Source: Pegea sp. RAD2-039 | Taxonomy: Eukaryota; Chordata; Thaliacea; Salpida; Salpidae | Assembly: GCA_034620365.1 (NCBI GenBank) | Contig: JAQGEQ010000213.1 | Location: 1 to 64,000 of the forward strand | Direction of reading: 5' to 3' | DNA length: 64,000 bases | Shown: positions 24,691 through 36,880 of the stretch, in pieces | How positions within the stretch are numbered: the first letter of the stretch is position 1 | Layout of the letters: each line of letters starts with the position of its first letter | Notes under the pieces: model-generated | The model's database searches: none | The model's input: the letters and a program-made list of their open reading frames with translations, nothing else | Told to the model about the DNA's origin: nothing | Position numbers and translations under genes: made by a program

Positions 24691-26681
24691 ATAGAGACAG
24701 CTTTGCTTGATGCTTGTAGATAAATGATCAAAATAATCTTCAAGAGTTAAATCTAAACGCAAACAGAATTTTGTAAATACAAACTTTCTATATGAAATAA
24801 GCAAATAAAGTTTTTACACAAAAAGTAACAAAATATTTGTATAGATAATTTGCTAACCAAATTATTTGAATATTTTGAAGATTCTTGAAAAGAACTTTCG
24901 AATCGAACATCTTGATTCCTAAATTTATAATAGTTTTAAGATTTTAAAGTCAAACTATTAATAATTAAATCATTAATCTTATATTAAGTTGTAAGATCTG
25001 ACTATATTTGCGGAGTTTATCTCACCTGAATATTTTCTTTAGATTTTTTAGTTGGAGTTTTACTTGGTTTTGTTTCAACATTTATATTACTGATCTGTTG
25101 AAAAAAATTCAAACTACAAACATATTTCTATTTGAAGATTTTGATAAAGTGAACTATGCTAAATGGATATATTTAAACAAATGAACTTTGCTTGTGAAGA
25201 ATATAAAAATAAAACTTCATTCAAAGTCAAATTTATAGTAAAATTATTTTCAAAATTTATAAACTCAAAAGCTTAAGAAAATAGTTTAATACAAACTTGA
25301 GGGTGAACTTTATTTCTTTTAAAGAATAATTTTTGTTTCCATGTTTTCTTTATCAGCTGAATATAAAATAAATTAATTAGAAGATAATTTATTAACTTTG
25401 ATTTATTGACTTTTTAACTAATTGATTCTAATTAAAAAGAAAACAAAACTAAAGATTACAAGCACAATTATTCTCACAAACAGTTTTGAATATAAGAAAA
25501 ATAGTTTTACGTTTTTTGTTTGTGAAGGAAAAGCTTCACCACAGCTAAAAGATCCTGCAACTTTAGGGAGGGTCTCTTTGTGGTTCAGCTTTTCCTTCTT
25601 GTTTTCTTGGAGGATGTTATCTCCAGGTGACGGCTGACAGAAATCTGTTAAGTCTGTCGACAACAGATCTGCCAGCGCATCACAAGATTTGTTTGCTTTT
25701 GATTTCTATAAATTAAAAATATTTTAAAATTTAGTTGTAGAAACATCACATAATTATAAGTCACTAATTTTTGAAGCTAAACAAAAGGTTACTAAAATCA
25801 ATTAACAATTTTTAAATTCTTACTAATGGCTCATCCTTTAAACAAATTACTGCTGGTTCTTCGATAAACTCACCAACAAATATCTAAATAAACAAATATT
25901 TATAAAATAATTATCATATTATGCTTTTAATACTAATATGTTAATTCAATTTATAAATAAGTTCTTCATTATAGAACAAATGGTAAAAATCTTCTCGTAA
26001 ATAAAAATTATTAAAAAGCTCACTATTGGTTTTTCATCAATTTCACCAACAGTAATCTGAAATAAATAAACTTTTATAAACTATATTTTTAATTATAAAA
26101 TTAGAATAGAACAATGATAAACAAATTGTTGATATATGAGTATACTTTCACCAGGTCAGTGATTAAAGTTTACTTCATCTTTTAGTCATACAAAAGTTGA
26201 TAAACTAACTGTTTGGTTAAATTCTTCAATTAAACCTTCAGATTTAGGATTTAGCTGTAAAGGTTCACTCAAAGGCTAGAAAAAAAAGATTAGATTATAT
26301 GTTTACATACAAAAATCTAAATCTAAAACATTTGGAAAAAATCGAACAGCTAATAATTTGTATTGTAAATAAAATTGTTACAATTATTCACCTGTAAGTT
26401 ACTTTCAGAACTACAAGTTGTAGAGTCAGTTAAAGCCTGTAAAAGAAAACATGAATACACATTATTTATTTTCATTTTTTTGGTTAAGTAATTAGCAATC
26501 AAAACAAAAAGTTTGAAACTTACATCAGATTTTTCTTCTACAAGCTCTGAAATTATTTCATCGAGTTTTTCGAATGATAAAAAGTAACTAGTCTGTATAA
26601 AAAGGTGGAAATTAGTTGATGAAAGTTAATAAGCTAATAAATAGTGAATGTTTTAATTATTAATATTATATCACCTACCAT
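24688..26681 (-). CDS. Micro-exon gene, nine coding exons all in phase 0, unknown function
   Basis: Minus-strand coding exons: 26681-26679 (ATG only), 26592-26524, 26436-26392, 26275-26210, 26056-26024, 25883-25824, 25705-25511, 25094-25026 and 24783-24688. Every internal exon is a multiple of 3 (33-195 nt) with GT donors and AG acceptors, so the frame is kept through any exon skipping. The product is about 211 residues, acidic and Ser/Lys-rich. Exons 5 and 6 encode related peptides (ITVGEIDEKPI and IFVGEFIEEPAV), suggesting exon duplication. The end reads CLRLDLTLEDYFDHLS. No signal peptide, membrane segment or known domain is evident. The start exon and the last acceptor (gaaag) are the weakest calls. 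I do not recognise the family. Confidence 0.55.
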
Positions 26682-27690
26682 ATTTCTAATTAGTTATCTA
26701 AAAACAAAATTGTTAATTCTGTAGTATAAAGTTCGATAATCAAATCTGTTAAAAGAAAAGTTAAAAGATTTTGACTCAATTTTAATTATTGACGTCATAA
26801 AGGTTTAAAGTGATGAAATAAAGTTAGTTTTGGTGATCAAGTCTTTGCTGAATTTTCTAAGCTAACATTGTATAGAGAATATTTAGTTTATTTGATTTAA
26901 AGAATAAAAAAATAATTTTTGTGTACAATATAAAAAGTACTTTTATTTTATATATATTAGAAATGATTTTATTTTGAGGGAATATTTCTTAAATTTTTCA
27001 AATGTTGGGCAAACACAACAGTTAAGTTGCATAAAATAAATAATCTCTTTAATAAATAACGCCTAACTGATTGTAGCAAATAAAAAAGAGTAAAAAATAT
27101 TATTAAATCTTATAACAGAAATCTATACAAATATTTCATGTTTCAGAACTTCCAGATTATAATTATCTATAAGGACATAAACCTCTTATAAAACGGCTAT
27201 CTTATCGTTTAAGTTTATCATCTGACCGCTAATACATTTGTTAATTTTTATTAGGAAAGTTTCAATAAATATAGTGAAGAGCTTTCTGATCTTCACCTAA
27301 TCTGTGATTTTTAGTTAAGTTAGAGATATTAAACTAATTATTGATTAATAAAAATGTGATGAAGATCATCATTAAAAAGTTAAATCTTTACAAAAATGAC
27401 AAAAATCTCCCAAACCCGTATTATTGTTCAAAATTATTAATAGTTTCTAATTTTTACTACTCGTAGCAAATAAAAAGATGTGAAACAATATTTAAAACTG
27501 TGAATACCACAGAGATGGAACTTGGCAGATTGACTTTGCAAATCCTTTACGAAACGTTGTATGCAGAGGTAGGGAAGATGACAGCGTGAAGAAGGAATCC
27601 ATTAGTTTGTTGGGGGATCTAACATGATACCCTCATGCTGATGAACAAGATTTCTTTCGTCAAGAAGTTTCAATAAAGATTTCAAAAAAG
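26682..27690. other. AT-rich stretch, slightly GC-richer patch at 27500-27640
   Basis: The patch has several stops in all frames that I checked and no recognised similarity. The rest is AT-rich sequence that may include the promoter of the micro-exon gene. Confidence 0.35.
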
Positions 27691-27691
27691 T

Positions 27692-28178
27692 TTAACAAGA
27701 GCTCTCACAACGCAACATGCAAAAAAGATTACCGTCAACCAGGAAAGAATCAAGATAAAACGATTTTAACCAAGTTTCAGTGATAAAGACAAATGTGAAA
27801 TCTTGAGAATGCAAAAGAACTTTCAATTGAAAAACTTTGTTAATAATCGACCGTGGGAACCACCGACGCCCATGTGACATGTTTCTTTGTAGAAGTATTC
27901 AGTTCATCCATTGATTTTTGGTAAAGTATAAATGTTCTCTTTGATTTCGGTAACATGGTTGTTAATTTGAGATAAAAATTTGGCCAATTTAGCAGATATG
28001 GATTTGCTGATGTCAGATAGAGGTTTGAATAAAATTAAAGGAGGTAGATATTATGTCAATGGTTGTACATTTAATGCAGAACCATTTATACCCCGTTTGC
28101 TTCATCTGGTTATTATTATAAAACTCATAAGTGTTCTCGCTAACATCACTACAGGCTTGATGAACCAAGAAGAGGCAC
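27692..28178 (-). mobile_element. LINE family 1, copy E (internally deleted fragment)
   Basis: Reading on the minus strand from 28178: the zinc-finger Cys/His segment (ACSDVS), then an ORF1 coiled-coil piece (SDISKSISAKLAKFLSQI), then a direct jump at about 27880 into the endonuclease (FTFVFITETWLKSFY). The end of ORF1 and the start of ORF2 are deleted. Reverse transcriptase is absent. Confidence 0.8.
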
Positions 28179-28218
28179 TTATTACACTATTGCCTGATGA
28201 TCATCGATGAAAAGTGTG

Positions 28219-28339
28219 TTGCAAGACCTAATTACAAGATAAAATTGCAAGACATAGTCGCCAGACATAATTGCAAGACATAATTGCAAGACATGATCGC
28301 AAGACATAATCGCAAGACATAATTGCAAGACATTGCAAG
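28219..28339 (+). repeat. Minisatellite, 13-bp unit
   Basis: About eight head-to-tail copies of ttgcaagacataa with few changes, ending in partial copies. On the minus strand it lies within an open frame (28595-28182). Because three units equal 39 bases, the frame repeats a 13-residue peptide about three times (VLQLCLAIMSCDH type). Whether that frame is a gene is doubtful. Confidence 0.85.
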
Positions 28340-28790
28340 CTTGTGTTGATGAAGATGGTTTGTCAGAAATGGACTTTAATTTCTGTATATTGAAAAGTAG
28401 GTTGTTGCCTTTTTTATTCGGGTCCACCATAGTCTTTACTTTCATCCAAATAAGTAGATACGTCATCCAAAACTTTCCTTCTATCAAGGAGTTTAGGTTT
28501 AATAAAAGCAGCAAAGCTTGAATCGATTTCTCATCCAAATTGAATAAATTATCAGAAGTAATATCCAAATCATCCAGTGAAAGCAGTTTTATCAAACGGA
28601 TAATAACTTATTCAAATATCCTGAATAAAGATTAGTTTAAAATAAAAAGAATATTTTCTGTGGAAACATTTTAGTCTTGAAGTAACCTGCTAAAACTTTA
28701 GATCTTTTGTAATTAGATAACTGATTAATAGACATTGTTTAATTACCTTTTGTTATTTCTTATAATATAAAAAAAAATTTAATATTTAAA
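28340..28790. other. Spacer, one doubtful minus-strand frame
   Basis: The 5' half of the 28595-28182 minus frame starts in an ordinary mixed composition (LLSLDDLDITSDNLFNLDEK). It may be the remnant of an exon, but no donor or acceptor pair convinced me. Confidence 0.25.
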
Positions 28791-28791
28791 A

Positions 28792-28985
28792 ATTCAAGAT
28801 CTCTCTGATCACCTGCGAGTATTTATTTCGATTTGATTAAATTAATCCACTAGAATTTATTCTTGATTTTTTAAAAGTTAGAATAAATAAACTTAATTTT
28901 TTTAGTAATTGAATTTTGTTCAAAACAGACAACAACTTGAAGGTGAGGAAGAAATATATCATGAAATAGATTGACTTTGGATATT
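28792..28985 (+). pseudogene. Decayed fifth coiled-coil mini-gene
   Basis: 28792-28814 aligns with exon 1 of paralog 2, but the start ATG is ATT, six bases are missing and the donor GTGAGT is GCGAGT. After an intron-like stretch ending caaaacag at 28931, the exon 2 remnant encodes QQLEGEEEIYHEID and stops at TGA. More charged residues follow in the same frame (to about 29090), where it runs into the alpha repeat. It cannot make the family protein. Confidence 0.5.
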
Positions 28986-30360
28986 GATGCAGATACATTT
29001 GGAAGAGATACAAAGTACTAAAAAAGAGAACGATTTTGGCGATAACAGTAAGAAGACTGCAGAAGATGCATACAATAAATCATTGCATGACTGCAGATAA
29101 CAAATCTGATAGCTAATAAGGTATTCATTGAGGGCTGGTTTTTACAAAATGGCGTATCGTACTAACCATCAATGAAATGCTTTAAAATTCTTGTCAATTC
29201 AATTTTTATTTACTTTTTCATACAGTAAAATGGAAAACTGAAAATATGATTTTATTCCCAATCTTTTGCAAAATTTTTAGTGATTAGCATTTTTATAAAA
29301 AAGTATTAAACATTTTTATACGTTTTAAATTCTTCAGTAAACAAACAAAAGATTAAAAGATTTGGAATACTAATGAAGTGAAGTCTGAGTTTAATATATT
29401 TTTTTGAATATCAACCTGTGTTTGAAAATAAATTATTTAATTTATGTATTAATAAACGTATTTCATTGTTATTTTAATTAGTCTGTTATAAAAATTTGCA
29501 GTTTAAGCTAATAACTCTTTCCTAAAATTGAATCATCGAGTCTCAAGCTAACTTTGTTTGTTTCTATTGAAAGTGTTAATCTCTTGATATAAAATTTTCT
29601 AATTTAGTTTGATGTATTTGATAGAAAAACATATTTGTCTGTTGTAGAGACAAATTGTTTTGCCAAATGAGTCTAATCACTTGCTTTAACTGTTAGGCTC
29701 ACTTTTAAAGAATTATATTTAAAGAATAGAATTTTCATATTTTCATAGTAAAGTTACTAACCTACCAGATAATGTATGAGTCTTCAAAATATAGAAAGTT
29801 TGAAATAACAGCAGATAATGAATATCATGGTTATTCCAACCAAACTGAATTTCCTGTAATCTAATCAATTTTTACTAAATGCGATTCATTGTTTAATAAA
29901 AACATTATTTAGTCTCAATTTTTTTTAGAAGTTTAATCTTAAGTAGATTAAAAAGTTTTTAAAGAATGTTGGTGTTTCCATCATAATTTAACTTTTCTTT
30001 AAATAGTACAATTAAGTACATTGATCTATAAAATCTCATATTGGCAACTGCATAAAACAAATTTTTCTTAAGATGACAATATCAACTGTCGGGAAAATGC
30101 AAAACTGCTAAATTTTCTGAAGTGTTTATTTTTTATAAAATCACACCAACAACACCAACAACAACATGCATGGAAATAAATTCAATTAATATTTTAAGTT
30201 TTGTGATACAATTCAAATCTGTTAGATACCAAAACTAAAAGATTGAATTGAAAACATATTAAATTTATAAAAAAATATCAACAGATGAAAATATTATTAA
30301 AAGGAAACATTTTATCGAAACGTTTAGTCTTCATAAAAATCTAATATTGTTATTTTTTCA

Positions 30361-31939
30361 TTATTCGAGACAATATTTAAGAAGATAGGCTTGCGAGGAT
30401 TCAATCCTCCCCAAGCAAAACATCTCTGACATCTCTTCTACTTTAGTGTCGCTTATTTTGAACCATTTGTTACTTTTTCTAATTGTGACTTCAAAATGAC
30501 CTGTGTTAGATCGTGCACCTAGATGAGATACAATTCCAGCAATCTTGTATCTGTTTCTACGAAGAGTTTCACCCGTGTCTTTGATTTCTAAGATTTCAGG
30601 AATGATGACTTTCTTATCATTTTTCCTTACTCTCCCATTTGTATACTCACTGCGCATTAGTGAAATATAGAAATTTTGTGGCACTTTTGAGATCAGTTTT
30701 GTCTGCTCTGTAATCCGTAATTGACCACAGGGATCACATCGAGTTCGATTGACACCTGTTAGTAACTCCTTCTGAAGGCTGTGTCTTAACATATCTTGTA
30801 GATGATACAGCTTCTTAGGAAGTGGGCAGTTGTAGATCAAAAATTCTTCGTTTCGTTTTCTGCTTTCTCCACAAACCTTACACTTCAAACTTGTTTGAAC
30901 AGAACCTATAAAGTTATCTTCCACATATTTGTTTAATCTTGACATTTTAAGTAGCTGGAGAGTGGAAGCAAAGAACTCAGTGATATCTTCTTGCATCGAC
31001 ATGTCCAGTTCAAGAAAATTGATGAGTTCAATTGGATCAACTGTTGAACTAAACTTCATCTCTGTAAATAATTTCTGGATCTTTTCAAGAAACTTGTTTT
31101 CATGTTGTGAGTCTTCTTTCTTGAACTTGAGTTGGTGTATTGCATTGTAAAACGTAGTATTGTGGAATAACAATTGCATTGTGCAATTGAAATAACACGT
31201 ATTACCTTGGTTTATCAAACCTACAGGCTTCATATTACGATGATCAAAACAGTGTTTCTCAAAAGAGCCGATTTTTACTTCTTCATGGTGTGTTTCACCA
31301 ATCAAACCGATTTGCTTTATTGGATCAGATGCAAGAAGTTCCGGGTTTGTTTCGGATTTTTTCACTAATTGAGGCATCACAATCAAGTTGTAATAATCGA
31401 CTTCCATGTCGATAAAGAATCTGTTTTCCTTTTTATTTACTTTTTCAAGAAAAGCTGTAGCTTCATCAGTTTCTTTCTGTGGAATCAAGCTTGTAAGTCG
31501 TGTATTACCTTTCTTCATATAAGCAGTAACGTTTAAGTTCATTTGTAAATCAGTGTTCCGCTTTAAATTCCTACTCTTCTCACGGACAAAACTAGGAGCC
31601 TCTGGGAACTTTTGACGCAAGGTTCTCTTCTTAGGAGCGGGTGTGCTAAAAATAATTAAGTTTATGAAATATTTTTACTTATATATAATGATATTTTAGG
31701 TACAAAAGTAAAAAAATAAGTGTTTACATTATTTTTGTATAAATAATAATATATAATAAAACATTTATTTGAATTCTAGTTAAATTAAGCAAAATTTTGA
31801 ACAGTTTAATAATTAACATAAATTAAAGATTTAATAATATTCATTGAAATTAAATTTTAAGAATTTTATTAAAGCAAAACGCTTACTCATTATTATCGAT
31901 GAGAAATCGTTTCTTGACTCTGTTGAAAGTTTTCTTCAT
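30361..31939 (-). CDS. Ubiquitin-specific protease (C19 family), unit 1
   Basis: USP enzymes are cysteine peptidases that cleave ubiquitin from proteins. Exon 1 is 31939-31887 (MKKTFNRVKKRFLIDNN plus a split codon); its donor is GTAAGC. Exon 2 is 31645-30361, after the acceptor tttttag. The product is 445 residues. The Cys box GLINQGNTCYFNCTMQLL puts the catalytic Cys near residue 168. Two CxxC pairs (about 273/276 and 321/324) form the usual zinc-finger subdomain. The His box GHFEV has His near 401, and Asp near 417 follows in KISDTKVEE. All catalytic residues are thus present. The N-terminal 140 residues are basic and Ser/Lys-rich with no known domain; the whole is short for a USP. No signal peptide is present. 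Confidence 0.9.
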
Positions 31940-32431
31940 TCTAAAGCAGTGATACAGTTGACTATCAAATAAAATTAATTTTTTTAAAATACGCTAGATC
32001 AATTTAATAAAAGCTTCTGTTGAAATAAAAATATAGATGTTATGAAAGCAACAAAAAACACGAAAACTTCTATCAAAAATAATTAAATATAAAGACTTAA
32101 ACATTTTTAAAAATCTACAATATGTGACAATGTGTAATACATTTCAAAAAATCAATTTTAGAGAAAAAATAGATTTAAAATAATATTCTTAAGAAATTGG
32201 TTCCGCTACACTCAAATTGTTAAATAAATAAATAAATCTAGAAAAACAAACATGTTATTCACAAGAAAAATTCGAACTTTCAACCTTTCCAATATTCAAA
32301 TAAACAACAACATATCTTAAAAAGAAGTTATCACTTATAACTTAGTTATCAACACTAAAATGAGAAGTCAAGCTTTCTTCAGCTCTCAAAAAAGGCAAGA
32401 TGCTTTCTCCAAGGCCCGGATTTATTCTCAT

Positions 32432-32913
32432 TTATTCTATGAAGTCTTCAATCCCTTTTAACAACTGTTCGGGTTCAATTCTACACATCCAAGCTTCCTT
32501 AAGAGCTCCGTGTGGAAAGGATGTTATAAATTTCTCTTGATTAGTTCTAATAATTTCATTTATTGGCACGACACTTCTTCTTAAGTCACTAGTTTTTGTG
32601 ATCCAACTTTTAGTAATAAAAACGTTGTCACTAGTTCTACTTCGTCTACATGTGCCTGCTCTTTCTGGTGCATCATCAACTAAAATTGAAAGTCATTACG
32701 ATGACCAGTTAATGTTGCTGTTATTATTTTTCATTTAGCATCCCAAACATTTTCTGCACGCCCTTCTATACTGAAAACAGGTCCTCCGTTTGCATTAGTA
32801 ATCTTACAATTAGTTACTCTCTTAATATTGTTCATGCAGCTTCCACCTCGACCGATGGCAAACTTTATAAAATCACTATTAATTTCTACTGTATCAACAA
32901 TTATATCAGACAT
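32432..32913 (-). pseudogene. KH-domain gene remnant, unit 1
   Basis: A 60-codon frame from ATG at 32913 encodes an RNA-binding KH-type segment: KFAIGRGGSCMNNIKRV contains the GxxG loop (GRGG), and VFSIEGRAENVWDAK follows. It stops at TGA in 32731-32733. Downstream, in another frame, a further about 87 codons stay open (32692-32432), including RTSDNVFITKSWITKTSDL and KEAWMCRIEPEQLLKGIEDF. The two halves look like one gene broken by the TGA and a frameshift. Unit 1 is the only unit whose downstream half lacks an extra nonsense codon. An undetected intron between the halves is the alternative, but no donor was found. Confidence 0.55.
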
Positions 32914-32985
32914 TGTAATAAAAAACTAAGGCTGAAAAAATACTACCTATGTCTACTGATTGCGTTTCTAGAGTGAGCAAACGTT

Positions 32986-32999
32986 ACTGCTGCAGCAGT
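32986..32999. promoter_or_regulatory. Perfect 14-bp palindrome upstream of the KH frame
   Basis: actgctgcagcagt reads the same on both strands and lies about 75 bases upstream of the KH start codon. It is kept in all four units (e.g. 37926-37939). A bHLH-like or other dimeric site is possible, but not shown. Confidence 0.3.
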
Positions 33000-34305
33000 T
33001 ATAAGAAATAAAGGCCACGTGATGTGAAGCTACAAAAAGACAACTCCACGTTATCGATTGCTATTTTTAGTCTTGGCAAGCAATTCTTTAAACTGTATTT
33101 GTTTATAGTAGTAAATATGTTGCTTAAAGAAGCTGATATATCTTGACAACCTATCAAAGCTATTAAAGTAAAAAACTTATTTTATTAATATCTTCTTAGT
33201 TATATTCTTAGTTTAGCTGGGCGACACAAGAAAAAATAAAAATTAGAAACTAATAAAAACGAAAAATAATCTAGCCGAAAAAAACATATCCAAATTGAAG
33301 CCTGTATAATGAATTTTAAGACTTCTGCATCTTATTTTATATAAATGTTTTTGTTTAAAGACGAAAGTCCAACAAAAAAGCGCCACGATGTCTAAATCAA
33401 AATCTGGCTAATAACTTTGAATGATGTTTTTTAATTCTTTCAAAAGAATAAAAAACTCTATTAAGTTTATAGAACATATTCTAAACCCTGTACCAAACAT
33501 TCAAACAAAATTTCAAATATGTTTTATAAGTCAGCAATTGACGTTGTAGCAAATTGCTGCTAATAACTCTGTCTACATTGAAACAACTGAACTAGAGTGA
33601 CTGAAAACATCATTAGATATAAAACAAAACAAGGCCACGCCTAAGGGCGTTGTCTTTTTGTTTATTTAAAAAATATATTAAAACTCCGAGAGAATCTGAT
33701 AAAATAATTTAACCTTTGAAATACTTTAACTTACATATAATGATATGCCTAATGCAAGCCTAAAGATTATTACAGATTATTTTTTTAACAACAGCTGTTC
33801 TTATCGTATATTTGTTGTTATTAATCGGTGCTGAAAATGTAGTAACTTGTTCGTTTGATTTTGTTGAATAAAACACTTTTTACATGTCGAAAAATATCCT
33901 TTGCAAAGTTTTTTCTTAAAGTTCATAAAAAATAAAGTAATTTTGTTAAACGTACCATGATTAGTTTAAGCGGTGGAAATATATATTGAAAGGTGGAATT
34001 ATTTGTTGCTAGGAAATTTAGTTTACTGGATTGAAGTTGTATATTAGTAAGCTCTAGAGAAGATTGAAGTTTGAGATAACTGAGATATTACTAAAAAACC
34101 TAAAGTTTTATGTTTGAATATCTCATTCTTAATCATTTTCTAATTGTATGTATTTAAGTGAAAAACATATTGTTAAAACATGAGGAAATTGTTAATAAAG
34201 TTTTTAAAACTTATTTTAAATGGCTGACTTGATTAATTAGGCTGCTGTTAAAATGTTTGTTTCGGTGAAATTATTACATGAAGACTTTGAAAAGTTTCTC
34301 AACAT
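33000..34305. other. Unit 1 right-hand spacer
   Basis: AT-rich DNA with a conserved short GC-rich inverted repeat, cacgcctaagggcgttg, at about 33635 followed by a T run. The aaaggtggaa block shared with the beta repeats follows at about 33990. The minus frame equivalent to 38440-38183 is not convincingly coding. Equivalent spacers fill units 2 and 3 and, in shortened form, unit 4. Confidence 0.45.
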
Positions 34306-35301
34306 TTGGAATATTAATGAAGTGAAGTCTGAGTATAATATATTTTTTTGAATATTAACCTGTGTTTGAAAATAAATTATTTAATTTATATATAAATAAA
34401 CGTATGCTCATGGTTATTTTAATTGGTCTGTTATAAAAATTTGTAGTTTAAGCTAATAACTCTTTTCTAAAAGTGAATCATCGAGTTTCTAGCTAACTTT
34501 GTTTGTTTCTATTGAAAGTGTTAATCTCTTGATATAAAATTTTCTAATTTAGTTCGATGTATTTGATAGAAAAACATATTTGTTTGTTGTAGAGACATAT
34601 TGTTTTGCCAAAAGAGTCTTATCACTTGTTTTAACTGTTAGTCTCACTTTTAAATAATTGTATTTAAAGAATAGAATTTTAATATTTTCATAATAAAGTT
34701 ACTAGCCTACCAGATAATGTATGAGTCTTCAAAATATAGAAAATTTGAAATAACAGCAGATGATGAATATTAAGGTTATTCCAACCAAACTGAATTTCCT
34801 GTAATCTAATCAATTTTTACTAAATGCGATTCATTGTTTAATAAAAACATTATTTAGTCTCAATTTTATTTAGCAGTGTAATCTTAAGTAGATTAAAAAG
34901 TTTTTTAAAGAATGTAGGTGTTTCAATCATAATTTAACTTTTCTTTAAATAGTACAATTAAGTACATTGATCTATAAAATCTCATATTGGCAGCTGCATA
35001 AAACAAATTTTTCTTAAGCTGGCGATATCAACTGTCAGAAAATGCAAAACTTTTAAATTTTTGAAATATATATTCTTTATAAAATCACACCAACAACAAC
35101 AACAACATGCATAGAAATAAATTCAATTAATATTTTAAGTTTTGTGATACAATTCAAATCTGTTAGATACCAAAACTAAAAGATTGAATTGAAAACATAT
35201 TAAATTTATAAAAAAATATCAACAGATGAAAATATCATTAAAAGGAAACATTTTATCGAAACGTTTAGTCTTCATAAAAATCTAATATTGTTATTTTTTC
35301 A

Positions 35302-36880
35302 TTATTCGAGACAATATTTAAGTAGATAGGCTTGCGAGGATTCAATCCTCCCCAAGCAAAACATCTCTGACATCTCCTCTACTTTAGTGTCACTTATTTT
35401 GAACCATTTGTTACTTTTTCTAATTGTGACTTCAAAATGACCGGTGTTAGATCGTGCACCTAGATGAGATACAATTCCAGCAATCTTGTATCTGTTTCTA
35501 CGAAGAGTTTCACCCGTGTCTTTGATTTCTAAGATTTCAGGAATGATGACTTTCTTATCATTTTTCCTTACTCTCCCATTTGTATACTCACTGCGCATTA
35601 GTGAAATATAGAAATTTTGTGGCACTTTTGAGATCAGTTTTGTCTGCTCTGTAATCCGTAATTGACCACAGGGATCACATCGAGTTCGATTGACACCTGT
35701 TAGTAACTCCTTCTGAAGGCTGTGTCTTAACATATCTTGTAGATGATACAGCTTCTTAGGAAGTGGGCAGTTGTAGATCAAAAATTCTTCGTTTCGTTTT
35801 CTGCTTTCTCCACAAACCTTACACTTCAAACTTGTTTGAACAGAACCTATAAAGTTATCTTCCACATATTTGTTTAATCTTGACATTTTAAGTAGCTGGA
35901 GAGTGGAAGCAAAGAACTCAGTGATATCTTCTTGCATCGACATGTCCAGTTCAAGAAAATTGATGAGTTCAATTGGATCAACTGTTGAACTAAACTTCAT
36001 CTCTGTAAATAATTCCTGGATCTTTTCAAGAAACTTGTTTTCATGTTGTGAGTCTTCTTTCTTGAACTTGAGTTGGTGTATTGCATTGTAAAACGTAGTA
36101 TTGTGGAATAACAATTGCATTGTGCAATTGAAATAACACGTATTACCTTGGTTTATCAAACCTACAGGCTTCATACTACGATGATCAAAACAGTGTTTCT
36201 CAAAAGAGCCGATTTTTACTTCTTCATGGTGTGTTTCACCAATCAAACCGATTGGCTTTATTGGATCAGATGCAAGAAGTTCCGGGTTCGTTTCGGATTT
36301 TTTCACTAATTGAGGCATCACAATCAAGTTGTAATAATCGACTTCCATGTCGATAAAGAATCTGTTTTCCTTTTTATTTACTTTTTCAAGAAAAGCTGTA
36401 GCTTCATCAGTTTCTTTCTGTGGAATCAAGTTTGTAAGTCGTGTATTACCTTCCTTCATATGAGCAGTAACGTTTAAGTTCATTTGTAAATCAGTGTTCC
36501 GCTTTAAATTCCTACTCTTCTCACGGACAAAACTAGGAGTCTCTGGGAACTTTTGACGCAAGGTTCTCTTCTTAGGAGCGGGTGTGCTAAAAATAATTAA
36601 GTTTATGAAATATTTTTACTTATATATAATGATATTTTTGGTACAAAAGTATAAAAATAAGTGTTTACATTATTTTTGTATAGATAATAATGTATAATAA
36701 AACATTTATTTGAATTATAGTTAAAGTAAGCAAAATTTTGAACAGTTTGATAATTAACATAAATTAAAGATTTAATAATATTTATTGAAATTAAAGTTTA
36801 AGAATTTTATTAAAGCAAAACGCTTACTCATTATTATCGATGAGAAATCGTTTCTTGACTCTGTTGAAAGTTTTCTTCAT
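35302..36880 (-). CDS. Ubiquitin-specific protease (C19 family), unit 2
   Basis: Same two-exon structure as unit 1: exon 1 36880-36828, exon 2 36586-35302, 445 residues. The Cys box, both CxxC pairs and the His box are unchanged. Against unit 1 I see seven replacements outside the catalytic motifs, among them Ala to Thr in PETP, Tyr to His in TAHM and Gln to Pro in PIKP, plus Ser in HRSMKP, which is found only here. The frame is fully open, so the gene is probably functional if expressed. Confidence 0.9.

Noticed and set aside
28200..28340. Short direct repeats considered as a CRISPR array
   Set aside because: The 13-bp units are contiguous without spacers and the genome is eukaryotic.
30929..31368. 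Plus-strand frames of 73 and 64 codons inside each USP gene (also in units 2-4)
   Set aside because: They lie entirely antisense to USP exon 2 and repeat only because the units repeat.
33630..33655. Short GC-rich inverted repeat followed by T run in each unit, considered as a histone-type stem-loop or terminator
   Set aside because: The stem is imperfect and only about 5-6 bp, with no coding frame ending beside it.
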